A stretch of DNA of 64,000 nucleotides from Allium sativum (taxonomy: Eukaryota; Streptophyta; Magnoliopsida; Asparagales; Amaryllidaceae), in NCBI GenBank assembly GCA_030737875.1, contig CM060912.1:460912310-460976309 (forward strand), given 5' to 3'. Both the position numbers and the translations under genes were made by a program. Every line of letters starts with the position of its first letter. Position 1 is the first letter of the stretch. Below are positions 49,241 through 60,511 of the stretch, in pieces. Under the pieces are notes generated by a model. The model had not been told where the DNA came from. It worked only from the letters and a program-made list of their open reading frames with translations, and did not search any database.

Positions 49241-51574
49241 ATACGTTGAAATTCGATTATATCAAATTCGGGAAAGTACTATTTACTTTTCTTTTTTTCA
49301 ATCATGATTTGTTTATTTATTTACCTATAATGATTATCTATTCAAATAAATAAAATAAAATTTATATTATAGTTATTATACTTCGGAAGCATGGAATTAT
49401 AACACTATCGTTATAATCAAATGATTTATGTAAAAGAAGTGGATTCATAATTTTGAAATCTGAGAGTTACGTAAGAATAATTTGTTAAAGATTAAAGTGG
49501 TTGACTTTCTCTATTTCAAGGCTAATAATGTTGTTCGGTTAAGTTCCGAGAGGTAGTTATACCCTAACTTGATTGATTTCATTGTTAACTTAGGAATAGT
49601 TAAGGTTCGATAGCGAAGGTTGGTTGAGTGAATTAAGTTGTGAGTGTTACTTGTTTGAGTTGGCATAGCGATGTTTTATTTAAACATCTGTTTAATCAAA
49701 TGAAGGAGTTTTAGAAATGTTTTCCAATTAAAAATCAGAAATGTTTTCTAATATAGAAAATGAGAAATGGAAGTAAACATGGAAATGTTTTCTGATGTAA
49801 ATGATGTGTAGTTTATAAATATAGAAGCTGTGAACATATATATGAGAATGTTTTCCATTGGTTAAAAAAAATATTTTCTGGAATATAGAAATAAATAGTT
49901 ATAAGAAATGGAAATGTTTTCCAATGTTAACAACGTATATTTTCTAGATTTAGAAAATAAGAATTTAAAATATATGGAAATAAGAAATGGGGAAATGAAT
50001 AAATTGATGATAAATTAATTTAAAAGGGAAAAAGGTTAATTAATGATTTAACGATAAAATTTTCATTTGGAAATAAGATTGTTGAGTGTATGGATGTTTC
50101 CTTTGATAGTAAAATAACCGACTATCAAAGTTTTAATCATTTTTCCGTTGTCAATACGGAGAGACCGGAATAAGATTTATTATCTGAAAACCACTCCGTA
50201 TGGGAATTAGCTTTGCAAATCAAATATGATCAAGATATTGAAGACGGAGTTTATGCAAGGACTGTTCTGGCAATCCTAGGTAGAAATTGCCTAAGATGGA
50301 TTTACAGAATAGTGCCTGTGGTTTGTCCAGTCCCAGGACATCCTGTATGGAAGAATGTCTGACAGAGTATATTTAATAAATCGCGTAAGTTGATCTCTTC
50401 AAACGCATTTACGTTTGATGGTGGAGGAATTCGTTTCTCTTAGCTGTATACCCGTGGTATTTTTAGGGAAATCAATTTGTGATTTGACAGGTATGACAAT
50501 GTGACATTCAAAGTAAATAAATGTGCGATCTATACGTTATGACCTCTAGCCTCACAACCGAGAAATGGTATAAAATCGGGTAGGTCGCATGGCTAAGTGG
50601 CTAGCTGCCAATTAGATTGTATTGTCAACTGATCTAGAGAAATTTCATTTACATCTTAAACCTATTTCGATGCTGTCCCTTTCGGGAAATGGTTGCTGAT
50701 CCCAACCGTTGGTGATAGTACATTAGGTACACTCAAGCGAAATGAGTGACCGGTCATGTTTAGCCTGGGTTACAAGATGTTCTTGTTGGCCTCGGTGTAT
50801 TCCTCTCTAGAGATACACGGTCGGAAGGTGGTCCCATATCTTGCCAGTTGGAATCCATTACCCAATAAGCACCCACGGTTGTTAATTACATATTATGTAT
50901 GTGGAACGTGATATGAAAGCATTCTGCCAGATGATTATTTAGTTGTGGTTGATAGACACTATTATAATATCAAAAGAGTTTTGATATAAAGATTATCGTT
51001 TCTTGCAAAAGAATTTTGAATGTTGAACCGAGTGTTTTGGATTCTCGTAGGGGAAAAACCTGTTCCATGTTATTTGGCGTGGTGGTGTGAGATATCATTT
51101 ATTTTCTCAAACTGTTTTAAATTGTTTACTCACACTAGTCCCATGACTGACCCAGAGTTTATTTTGTTTTGTTTTACCCTAAACTCTTGGGTGCTCAAAT
51201 TTGTACGAGCAGTCAAGTATTTGGGATTTACAGATGCACTAGAAGGAGCTGGAGCATGAGGCTTCAGCAGCGTTTTTATAGTCATTGTTTATTTCCACTA
51301 TGATGTAAGTGTTATACTCTAATGATGATATGTACATACAAATTACATATTTGTATTTCAAAGTTTTGTTTATACTATATTTTATTCGTTCCGCTGTGAG
51401 ATTCGTATTACTCTGATTTTGTTGTTATGTTCTCCTTCTTCTATTCTAATTTTCTATCTTATCTATTCTCACCCTCTAATTTATTTTTATTAATGATCTG
51501 GAATGATCGATGCCTGAATAATTGACATGGGTTTTATGTTGATTTTCTGGGTCGAAAATCCAAGTTCGTTACTG

Positions 51575-51586
51575 TGGTATCAGAGC
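51575..51586 (+). other. Primer-binding site of L2
   Basis: TGGTATCAGAGC, exact tRNA-Met type site, two bases from the LTR end. Confidence 0.92.
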
Positions 51587-51614
51587 TGAAGGTTAAGTGA
51601 TAACCTTAGCTCTG
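51581..51614 (+). other. Stem-loop overlapping the L2 primer-binding site
   Basis: CAGAGCT-G-AAGGTTA pairs with TAACCTT-AGCTCTG around the loop AGTGA: a 14-bp stem with a single bulged G. The 5' arm includes the last six bases of the primer-binding site. L1 has a weaker version with the same loop core (TAGTGAT), and L3 a 5-bp version. Confidence 0.7.
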
Positions 51615-51621
51615 TGGTGTG

Positions 51622-51660
51622 ACTCATTAGAGATGGGTTTAGTAATACCCTAGATTGAAT
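51622..51660 (+). other. Conserved two-part leader hairpin of L2 (partly decayed)
   Basis: Inner stem GGGT/ACCC with a TTAGT loop and the AGAGA internal loop are present. The outer stem ACTCATT/ATTGAAT keeps only five of seven pairs. Position relative to the primer site matches L1, and to a lesser degree L3. Confidence 0.6.
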
Positions 51661-53056
51661 TTGAGTGTATATAAACGAGAGCGTGTATTTGTTATTTAAT
51701 ATAAAATGATTTTATACTGTGGAGTTTTATTGGTTGAGTGGCTTATAACTTTTGGTCGATCAGTTTGATCCATTGAACCAATAGGAGTTTCTAAACACTT
51801 GAATATGATGAACCGACATGGTATGTTTTGAAGGAGGGTAATTGAAATAATTTTACCCAAAATATATTTTGATATAAACAAAGTATAGATAATTGAAATA
51901 TTACAGTATATTGGATGTGTTGGTTGTTATTATAATCGAATAAGATTATAATTGAAATGATTATAAATAACCAATCTGAAATCATATAAGTGTTATCAAA
52001 TGGATTGAATCTGAATTTAAAATCAGTATTGGAACTAAGATTCCTAGAATTTGGAAAAGTGTTTGTAAATGGACTTGGATTTAATATATGATAATTTCAA
52101 AATCCTAGGAGATTTTAAATTGTTTTACAAGCATTGTGAATGGTATTTGAAATGTATTTCAAAATGGAAGTGTTTAGAATGAGTTTTGAAAAGTGATATA
52201 GTATTGAACTCACTTCGGCCGCTGGAAAATAATTCCGATGATGATCCGGACATCATCGGTATTCATTTTCGAGTTTCTAAGTGACAGATCACAACCAAAG
52301 ATTTTGTTTTTGAATTATTTTGAGAAAACAAGTTGTTTTAATTCCGAAAGGGAATATTTGATTTTTGAAAAGGGTGAGTTGTTTGAAATTCCCAGGAAGA
52401 GACTGTTTGAATTAAAAACAAATTAAATAGGAATTTGCAAAAGAAAATTGAAATTGAATTGGATTAGAATGATATCAAATAAAATTGGATTGTGAGTTAG
52501 GAATCTGAAGTGGTATTGGACTAGTAAGTTTAGAGTTGAAATTGGTAATGGAATTTGAGTTGAGAATGCAATTTGGCTTGGACCTAAGCGAATAATTGTG
52601 TTGAGATTTGTTTGATTGAAATTGATTACAAATCGATTGGTATTGACGGATATATGTTTAGCAGGTATTGAGTGGAAGCAAGTGCAAGAAATAAAATGGT
52701 ATGCCCAACAAAAAGGTACATGTTTATTTTTGTATGTGTTTGGCTATTTCATGAGCCGAATTGGCAAGCCGCTTAGCTGTTTGATTTTCTTTTGGGTTGA
52801 AGAAGGACTAGAGAGGCGAGCTGTAGTTGTATCGATTGAGCCGTACAAAGGAGGTGCTCACGAAATTTTTCGAAAATTTAAGGTGTTAGAAAATTTTCAG
52901 GATTTTTGAAAATTTGCGTTAATAGGAATAAATTAACATTTTAGTTGAAATTAATTGTTTTAGTTGAAACTGATGTTAAGGAAATAAACAAAAAAAAATA
53001 ATGCAGTCAATAGGGTTCATTTTCTACCTTAGTAATTTCGGGGACGAAATTATTTT

Positions 53057-53069
53057 AAGGGGGAAAGAA
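53057..53069 (+). other. Polypurine tract of L2
   Basis: AAGGGGGAAAGAA directly before the 3' LTR start TGTAACGACCCG. Confidence 0.88.
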
Positions 53070-55296
53070 TGTAACGACCCGTATTTTTAACGGATAATAA
53101 ATAATTTATTTAATTATATAAATAATGGTTTGATAATTTAAAATGACCAAAATTAAATAATATTGAATATTTAATTAATCTTAATAGTAGAATAATATAT
53201 TTAGTTCTGAAATAATCAAAAATAGTAGAACTGACAATATGGTGTGAATTGAATCATTTAACTAATATATAATTCAGTTTAGAATTTGAATTATATTAAC
53301 AAATTTATTTATAAATGTCAGTTGAACGTATAAATTATATTATAATTATATTCGAGCTCGAAACGGCACGGTAGTCCGTAATTTGGTGATTTGAACTTTA
53401 AACGAGTATACAGAATCCGTCTTAAGTTAGATTTCTATGAAACAAGAAACGTTCGGATATGGTGAACTATATTTTTCTAATGGAAGAGAAAAATTGAGAT
53501 TTCATTGTGTAGATTGTGAGTTATGTCCAAATCAAATTTCCAGAAAGTCGCCATGGAATTCGTTTATAATTTATAACTATTTATTTATATAATAAAAGGT
53601 TTTTTATTATATATTGAATATCGATATAACTTGAATATTGAAATATCGAGTTATAAATCCAGATATTTATATTTTGGAGCTATATGATATTGTATGTGAA
53701 TATAGACGATAATACTAATTTATTAATATTAAATTATTTTTAAATATATTTATATTTAAATGGTTTATTTTAAACCTCAGAAAATAGCCATTTTTGCAAA
53801 CGACCTCCGTTTTCGACGAAACTAATCTTGTTGGATCCGGAATATTAAATTATTGTTAGATTTCAATTTACGTGATTTTTGGAGTCAATATGTGGCTGTA
53901 CGGGATTTTAATGTGAAAAACAATCAATAATTTGACTTTAAAAATATGTTGTGTGAGCAAACGGACTCGGAATTCGACAAAACAAGTTTCGTTGGGTCTG
54001 TAATGTCAAACTCTAGTTGTATGTCCATTTCTGTCGAATTTGGGTATCGTATGTGATCATACAAATTTTTAGATGATAAACACAAACAATGATTGATTAA
54101 AAATCAACATAAAATGGAATAAAAAAAATATTTCCTCTCTATAAATATCCCCACTATTTCTCTAAACCTAAAATCATTCATTCCTCTAGTTAATCATATT
54201 TCCGCCGCCAGTTTATTCTCCACAACCAAAACGTGACTTCTAAATTCCTTTTAAAATAAAATTAATTTTTATAAATTACAAGATATGCAAGTATGTATTC
54301 GAATTAAGGTACTCTACGATCTGATGTAACTTGTACGAGGTTCAGCGACTATATTCTTCGCTGAAAATTTCTAGCGAGCGTCTGTGAACAACTAGGGTTT
54401 GAGGAAAACATGGATTGGGAGCAGTGATTTGTATTTCAGGGCTTGGATTTAGTTTCGGTGTGAGGTATTGCACTCGCGGGCATTTTATGGTGGAAATCAG
54501 GGGAGAAAAGTGACGTGAGTCACTGTGGTATTTGGAGGATGTCGCGAGTCGTTAAGTGTGTTCGAGTGCAAGGTTTAGGTGGGGGGATTGGACTTGCGAA
54601 GTGCAGGAACTCGGGGAAGTTTGTTTTTGAAAGCATGTAATAGAAATGGGGCGGTGGAAATATGAAATCACAGCAATGGCAGGAGTTTTGTTTGAAGCCG
54701 GTTTCATATATAAAGAAGAAGGAATTAGAATGTTTGAGGAGGAGAAGTATGCTATGTTTAAGTTGCAAATTTGATGGAGGGATACTGATATTTGAATGGA
54801 ATAAAGGAAGATCGGCCGTGGTGTTTTCTAACCGAAGCTTACTGGAGAAGATGGAATAGGAGTGAGCGGGTTGGGGTATTCTCTAAACAGGCCAAGAATA
54901 AGAGGATGGTGAGCCCAAATTGGTTATCTATATAAATATATAAGTTTCACTTTAAATTAAATAGTACAGAAACTGGTAAAATGCATATCTACTTCATACA
55001 TTATCCGAATTCAGCGAAACAAGATCCGTTGGGATCGTATGGACGAGGGCTACACAATGAAACTGATTCGGAGTGAATTGGAGCTCGTTACAATTTATCG
55101 CGAAATAAATTGCCTGATCTGAATCAGCGACAATTTTTCGTTATTTAACGATAAAGGATCAATGTAAGTAAATCTCACTAACTCTGCACGGTTTATATTT
55201 TTATAACGTATTTCTAGAATTGATAAATGATGGTTGATTGCTGTGTGTTGATTGTTTGAAAGAACTGCTAATTGATTTGTTAAAATTATAGATCTA

Positions 55297-55341
<45 letters not shown>

Positions 55342-58300
55342 ATCGTTAACCAAATATTGATTCTGTTTATCAGAATATTTCATATTGAAATGAAATTGAT
55401 GTTATTTATGTTGATTAACATCAGTGGATGAAGGGAAACAGGTTGGAGGGATCCAACTGGATTTCTCAATATTTATAATACGGTTTTTTTTCATATATCG
55501 TGATATATGATGTGATATACAATCTATTGTTGATTATGTGTGTTTGGATGATACTGATCATGGTTATTTGGTATTTTAAATACCATAAGAAATACTGGAA
55601 TGTAAAAAGGTAAATTTCAAAGTGTATATTGAAATTAAAATATATTTATATAAAATCAAATGATTTTATAAAAAGGAATTTCAAAGTGGATATTGAATTA
55701 TGGATTTTATAAAATCAAAGGATTGTATAATAGAAAATAATTATAAAACAAAAAATGATTTTGTAAAAGAAAATAATTATAAAGCAAAAAGGGTTTTATA
55801 AAAGGAAATAATTATAAAATGAAAAGGGTTTTATAAGAAGAGAATTTTATATTAGAAAGGTTTAGACCTGTGCTTCGCACACGAGTGTAACATGATATGG
55901 ATTTCAAGTAAATATTTAAATAGAATCTACTTTAACAGAAAAATTGAGAAAATTAATTTATAAATAATGGTTTATAAATTAAATAAAATATTTATTATGT
56001 GATAAATGGAATATATAAGTTTGAAATCATATAGAGAAGTTAAATCGGTTTCAACACCAATATCTGAAATCGAAAGTGAACGTAGCAGTGTAAAAGGAGT
56101 TATAAATAAGATTTTTATGAATAGTCTATAAATAGAAGTATAAATAGAATTTGGAATTGGGATATTGTTTTTAAATGCGAAATCAAACTGGTTGATTTGA
56201 TAAAAGAAATAGTTTTCACATTTGATGTGAATAAGGGACTTAAGTAAATATTTAATGAAGTGAAAATATTATAAAGAAAACTGGGTTTTGAAATAGGAAT
56301 TCAAAAAGAGAGTTAATCAAATATTAGTTATTCGAATAGAGTTAATCGAATATTAGTTATTCGAATAGAGTCAATCGAATATTAGTTATTCGAAGAGAGT
56401 CAATCGAATATAAGTTATTCAAAGAGTGTTAATCGAATATAAGTTATTCGAAGAGAGTTAATCAAATATAAGTTATTCGAAGAGAGTTAATCGAATATAT
56501 GTTATTCGAAGAGAGTTAATCGAATATAAGTTATTCGAAGAGAGTTAATCGAATATAAGTTATTCGAAGAGAGTTAATCGAATATAAGTTATTCGAAGAG
56601 AGTTAATCGAATATATGGTATTAGAAGAGAGTTAATCGAATATATGTTATTGGAAGAGAGTTAATAATATTAGTTATTCGAAGAGAGTTAATCGAATAGA
56701 GTTTATTCGAAAGAGAGTTATAGGTTGAAATCCGATTATATCGAATTCGGGAAAGAACTATTTACTTCCCCATTTTTCAATCATGATTTATTTATTTATT
56801 TACCTATAATGATTATCTATTCAAATAAATAAAATAAAAGTTATATTAAAGTTATTATATTTCGGAAGCATGGAATTATAACACTATCGTTATAATCAAA
56901 TGATTTATGTAAAAGAAGTGGATTCGTAATTTTGAAATCTGAGAGTTATGTAAGAATAATATGTTGAAGATTAAAGTGGTTGACTTTGTCTATTTCAAGG
57001 CTAATAATATTGTTCAGTCAAGGTCTGAGAGGTAGTTATACCCCAACTTGATTGACATCATTATTAACTTAGGAATAGTTAAGGTTCGATAGCGAAGGTT
57101 GGTTGAGTGAATTAAGTAATGAGTGTTAATTGTTTGAGTTGGCATAGCGATGTTTTGTTTAAACATTTGTTTAATCAAATGAAGGAGTTTTGGAAACGTT
57201 TTCCAAATAAAAATCAGAAATGTTTTCTAATATAGAAAATAAGAAATGGAAGTAAACATGGAAATGTTTTCCGATGTAAATGACGTGTAGTTTATAAATA
57301 TAGAAGCTGTGAACATATATATGAGAATGTTTTCCATTGGTTAAAATGAAATATTTTCTGGAATATAGAAATAAATAGTTATAAGAAATGGAAACGTTTT
57401 CCAATGTTAACAACGTATATTTTCTAGATTTAGAAAATAATAATTTAAAATATATGGAAACAAGAAATGAGGAAATGAATAAATTGATGATAAATTAATT
57501 TAAAAGGGAAAAATGTTGATTGATGATTTATCGATAAAATTTTCATTTGGAAATAAGATCATTGTGTGTATGGATGTTTCCTTTGATTGTTAAATAACCG
57601 ACTGTCAGAGTTTTGATCATTTTTCCATTGTCAATACGGAGAGACCGGAATAAGATTTATTATCTGAAAACCACTCCGTATGGGAATTAGCATTGCGAAT
57701 CAAATATGATCAAGATATTGAAGACGGAGTTTATGCAAGGACTGTTCTGGCAATCCTATGTAGAAATTGCCTAAGATGGATCTATAGAATAGTGCCTTCG
57801 GTTTGTCTAGTCCCAGGACAACCTGTATGGAAGAATGTTTGACAGAGTATATTTAATAAATCGCGTAAGTTGATCTCTTCAAATGTATCTACGTTTGGTG
57901 GCTGAGGAATTCGTTTCTCTTAGCGTTATACCCGTGGTATTTTTGGGTAAATCAATTTGCGATTTGGCGGGTATGACGATGTGACATTCAAAGTAAATAA
58001 ATGTTTGAACTATACGTTATGACCTCTATCCTCATAATCGAGAAATGGTATAAAATCGGGAAGGTCGCATGGCTAAGTGGTTAACTGCCCATTAGGGTAT
58101 ATTGTCACCTAATCTATTTCGATGCTGTCCCTTTCGGGAAACGGTTGCTAATCCCAACCGTTGGTGATAATACATTTGGTACACTCAAGCGAAATGAGTG
58201 ACCAGTCATGTTTGGCCTGGGTTACAAGATGTTCTAGTTGAACCCAGTGTATTTCTCTCTAGGGATGCACTATCGGAAGGTGGTCCCATACCTTTCCAGT

Positions 58301-59029
58301 TGGAAACCATTACCTAATAAGCGCCCACGGTTGTTAATTGCTTATTATGTTTGTGGAACGTGAGATGAAAGCATTCTGCTAGATGATTATTTAGTTATGG
58401 TTGATAGACACTATTATTATATCAAAAGAGTTTTGATATAATGATTATCGTTTCTTGCAAAAGGATTTTGAATGTTGAATCAAGTGTTTTGGATTCTCAT
58501 AAGGGAAAAAACCCGTTCCGTGTTATATAGCATGGTCTTATGAGATAATTTTTATTTTCTAAATCAGTTTTAAATTGTTTACTCACACTAGTCCCATGAC
58601 TGACCCAGAGTTTATTTTGTTTTATTTTACCCTAAACTCTTGGGTGCTAAAATTTTCACGAGCAGTTAAGTAGTCGGGATTTACAGATGCACTAGAAGGA
58701 GCTGAAGCAGGAGGCTTCAGCAGCGTTTTTATAGTTATTGTTTATTTTCGCTGTGATGTAAGTGTTATACTCTAATGATGATATGTATATACAAATTACA
58801 TATTTGTATTTCAAAATTATATTTATCCTATATTTTATTCGTTCCGCTGTGAGATTCATATTACTCTGATTTTGTTGTTATGTTCTTCTCCTTCTTCTAT
58901 TCTAACTTTCTATCTTATCTATTCTCACCCTCTAATTTCTTTATATTAATGATCTGGAATGATCGATGCCTGAATAATTTACATGGGTTTTATGTTTATT
59001 TTCTGGGTCGAAAATCCCAGTTCATTACA
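53070..59029 (+). repeat. L2 3' LTR (about 5960 bp)
   Basis: Direct copy of 45640-51573, with GACGAAAC motifs at 53791-53850 and 53955-54010, TATA box at 54140, an (AT)n run expanded at 55300-55329, and the 29-bp hairpin array at 56310-56720. The LTR ends ATTACA at 59029. The copies differ at many single sites, by eye more than the L3 pair, so L2 looks older than L3. Confidence 0.9.
56310..56720 (+). repeat. 29-bp hairpin array, about 14 copies (L2 3' LTR)
   Basis: Counterpart of 48893-49240 with about two more units. Most units keep TCGAATA/TATTCGA arms. Confidence 0.9.
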
Positions 59030-59938
59030 ATTGGTAGAGTTGATTCGTTAATAGGACTGCCTTTAAAATTAGATAACTCAATAGAAAATGTAATTTGAAT
59101 ATCATATGCTAGAGTTCTTGTTGAGGTAAATGATGACTTTCAATTCCCTGAGTACATTCTTGTTCAATGCTCTAATGAAGATATTGTATGGCAAAAAGTA
59201 GTTTATGAATGGGTGCATACTGTTTGTTCTGAATGTAAATGAAGTTATTAAATCTGTGAAAGTTTCGGGCTCCAAAATTAAACTCAACTGCAATGAAAGA
59301 GATGGATTTAGATGTCTCTGATCTCCATTAGAAAATGAACAATTCTGATAGTTCTGGAAATAGAATGTCACAAGATATCAATTCTACAACAATAATGATA
59401 GATGAGATTAAGGAAGCTCTAGAAGGTAAAGAAGGTAATAATCAGTTGTGTGCTGGAGAATTTCAGGAGAAATGTAATGAGTGTATTGAGATTGAAGTTC
59501 AGAATGGCGATGTTAGTAAAAAATAATTATCTAACAAAGAATTTAGAAGGTAAAAGTTCAAGGAATGATATATGTGAGCAGTCTAATAAGTTGGTTAAAG
59601 CATTAGGTAGTAATGAAGAGAAAGACAAGACTGCTAGAGAGGATTATATTGGGGATTATTGTAAAGATCAAAATAGCCAGGATCCTTTATGCAAAGATAT
59701 TTCCGTGTATGAATCAGACAATTCATATAGCTCAACAAAAAGTTTCAACAAGAGGAGAATAAAATTAAATATCAGTAATTACAATAAGGATTATAGGTTT
59801 GCTTCTGATGAACCATTGGTTGAGGATAACCCGGAATGGGATAAACTTGTGCATCAAATGCAAACTCGATTCAAAACAAGAAAATCTAAAGGTGGAAGAA
59901 AAATAAGTAAAGTATCTAATAGTGTCGTTGTTAAATAG
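59030..59938 (+). pseudogene. LINE ORF1, C-terminal half
   Basis: Continues the frame broken at 45639. GRVDSLIGLPLKLDNSIENV, then a stop, then ISYARVLVEVNDDFQFPEYI, IVWQKVVYEWVHTVCSECK: the usual C-terminal part of DUF4283 and start of the plant LINE zinc knuckle (first two cysteines at about 59229-59240). Frameshifted further on, it runs as a polar, lysine-rich tail (59519-59938) ending KISKVSNSVVVK. A few residues expected between FPNLDLDF and GRVDSL appear to be missing. Together with 45161-45639 this is one ORF1. Confidence 0.85.
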
Positions 59939-60511
59939 TCTGTTGGGTGTTATAAAAAAGTGTTAACTTGAAACTCTGTTGGTAGTTTCGACTTGGTTTG
60001 AAAGCTTAGCTTAGTTATGCGGAAGTGGCTGTATTTGGTGGCGCAATTCTCTTATTCATCTTTGTCTTAGTGTTTTTATGTTGCTCCTTTTGCTGCATGG
60101 TTCTTCCTGATGTATGAAGATTTATATCTCCTCTTGGGCTTCAGTGGTATTGCAGTGTTTGTTTGTAGTGGCATTTTGGAGTCTATAACCTGGATAGTGG
60201 GCACAACTCTCTGCTCTCAGTTTAGAGGGATCTGCCATGGGATCTTTTGTTTTCTATAGGAGCTGCTGTTTGTATTGCATGAAAGCTATTCTTTGGATGG
60301 TCTTGTCTTTTGTCTCTATGTTTTGGGGGACTCTTTCTTGGTGTGTCTTTATGTTGTATCTGTTGGTATGTGCTCTATGTTTTGTTCGAGCTAGCATTTT
60401 TATTTGGTATAGAATTCGTTAGGTGTGTGTTATTGTATTTGTTGTCAGCTCGAACTTTTCTTTGTACCCTTTTGATTGTAATATAAGCACCCTTGTCTTC
60501 AAAAAAAAAAA
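59939..60511 (+). other. LINE 3' UTR and poly(A) tail, ORF2 absent
   Basis: Directly after the ORF1 stop comes T-rich untranslated sequence ending TTGTACCCTTTTGATTGTAA, TATAAGCACCCTTGTCTTC and 11 A (60501-60511), a typical plant L1 3' end. The endonuclease and reverse transcriptase of ORF2, normally about 3.5-4 kb, are completely missing with no remnant. The element is either an internal deletion or an ORF1-only LINE derivative moved in trans. Confidence 0.8.

Larger units (their letters stand above)
45640..51573 (+). repeat. L2 5' LTR (about 5934 bp)
   Basis: Order: TGTAACGACCCG; U3 block AAATGGCGTGATAGTTCG near 45931; GACGAAAC-type motifs (46364-46412, 46524-46580); TATA box; leader with ATG-containing frames on both strands that I do not regard as genes; GGTTGGAGGGATCC (47990) shared with L1; 35-bp array near 48220-48420; 29-bp hairpin array 48893-49240; conserved distal blocks; GAGTTTA/TAAACTC hairpin (51155-51186). 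The end reads GTTACT where the 3' copy has ATTACA. Confidence 0.9.
51574..53069 (+). other. L2 interior, non-coding
   Basis: About 1.5 kb without retroviral domains. An open frame of 97 codons at 52616-52909 has no similarity I recognise. It overlaps blocks shared with the L3 interior in which the reading frame is not kept, so I treat it as chance. The interior ends with TTTCGGGGACGAAATTATT and the polypurine tract. Confidence 0.82.
45640..59029 (+). mobile_element. Element L2: non-autonomous LTR retrotransposon with giant LTRs
   Basis: A complete 13.4-kb element. It has LTRs of about 5934 and 5960 bp, an interior of about 1.5 kb, an exact tRNA-Met primer-binding site, a polypurine tract and a 5-bp target duplication with one mismatch. 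LTRs start TGTAACGACCCG, as in L1, and much of U3 and the distal LTR aligns by eye with L1. No retrotransposon protein domain is encoded. It is inserted in a LINE ORF1, which joins across it. Confidence 0.93.

Noticed and set aside
52616..52909. 97-codon frame in the L2 interior as a possible gene
   Set aside because: It overlaps blocks shared with the L3 interior, but the frame is not open there, so the conserved nucleotides do not act as codons.
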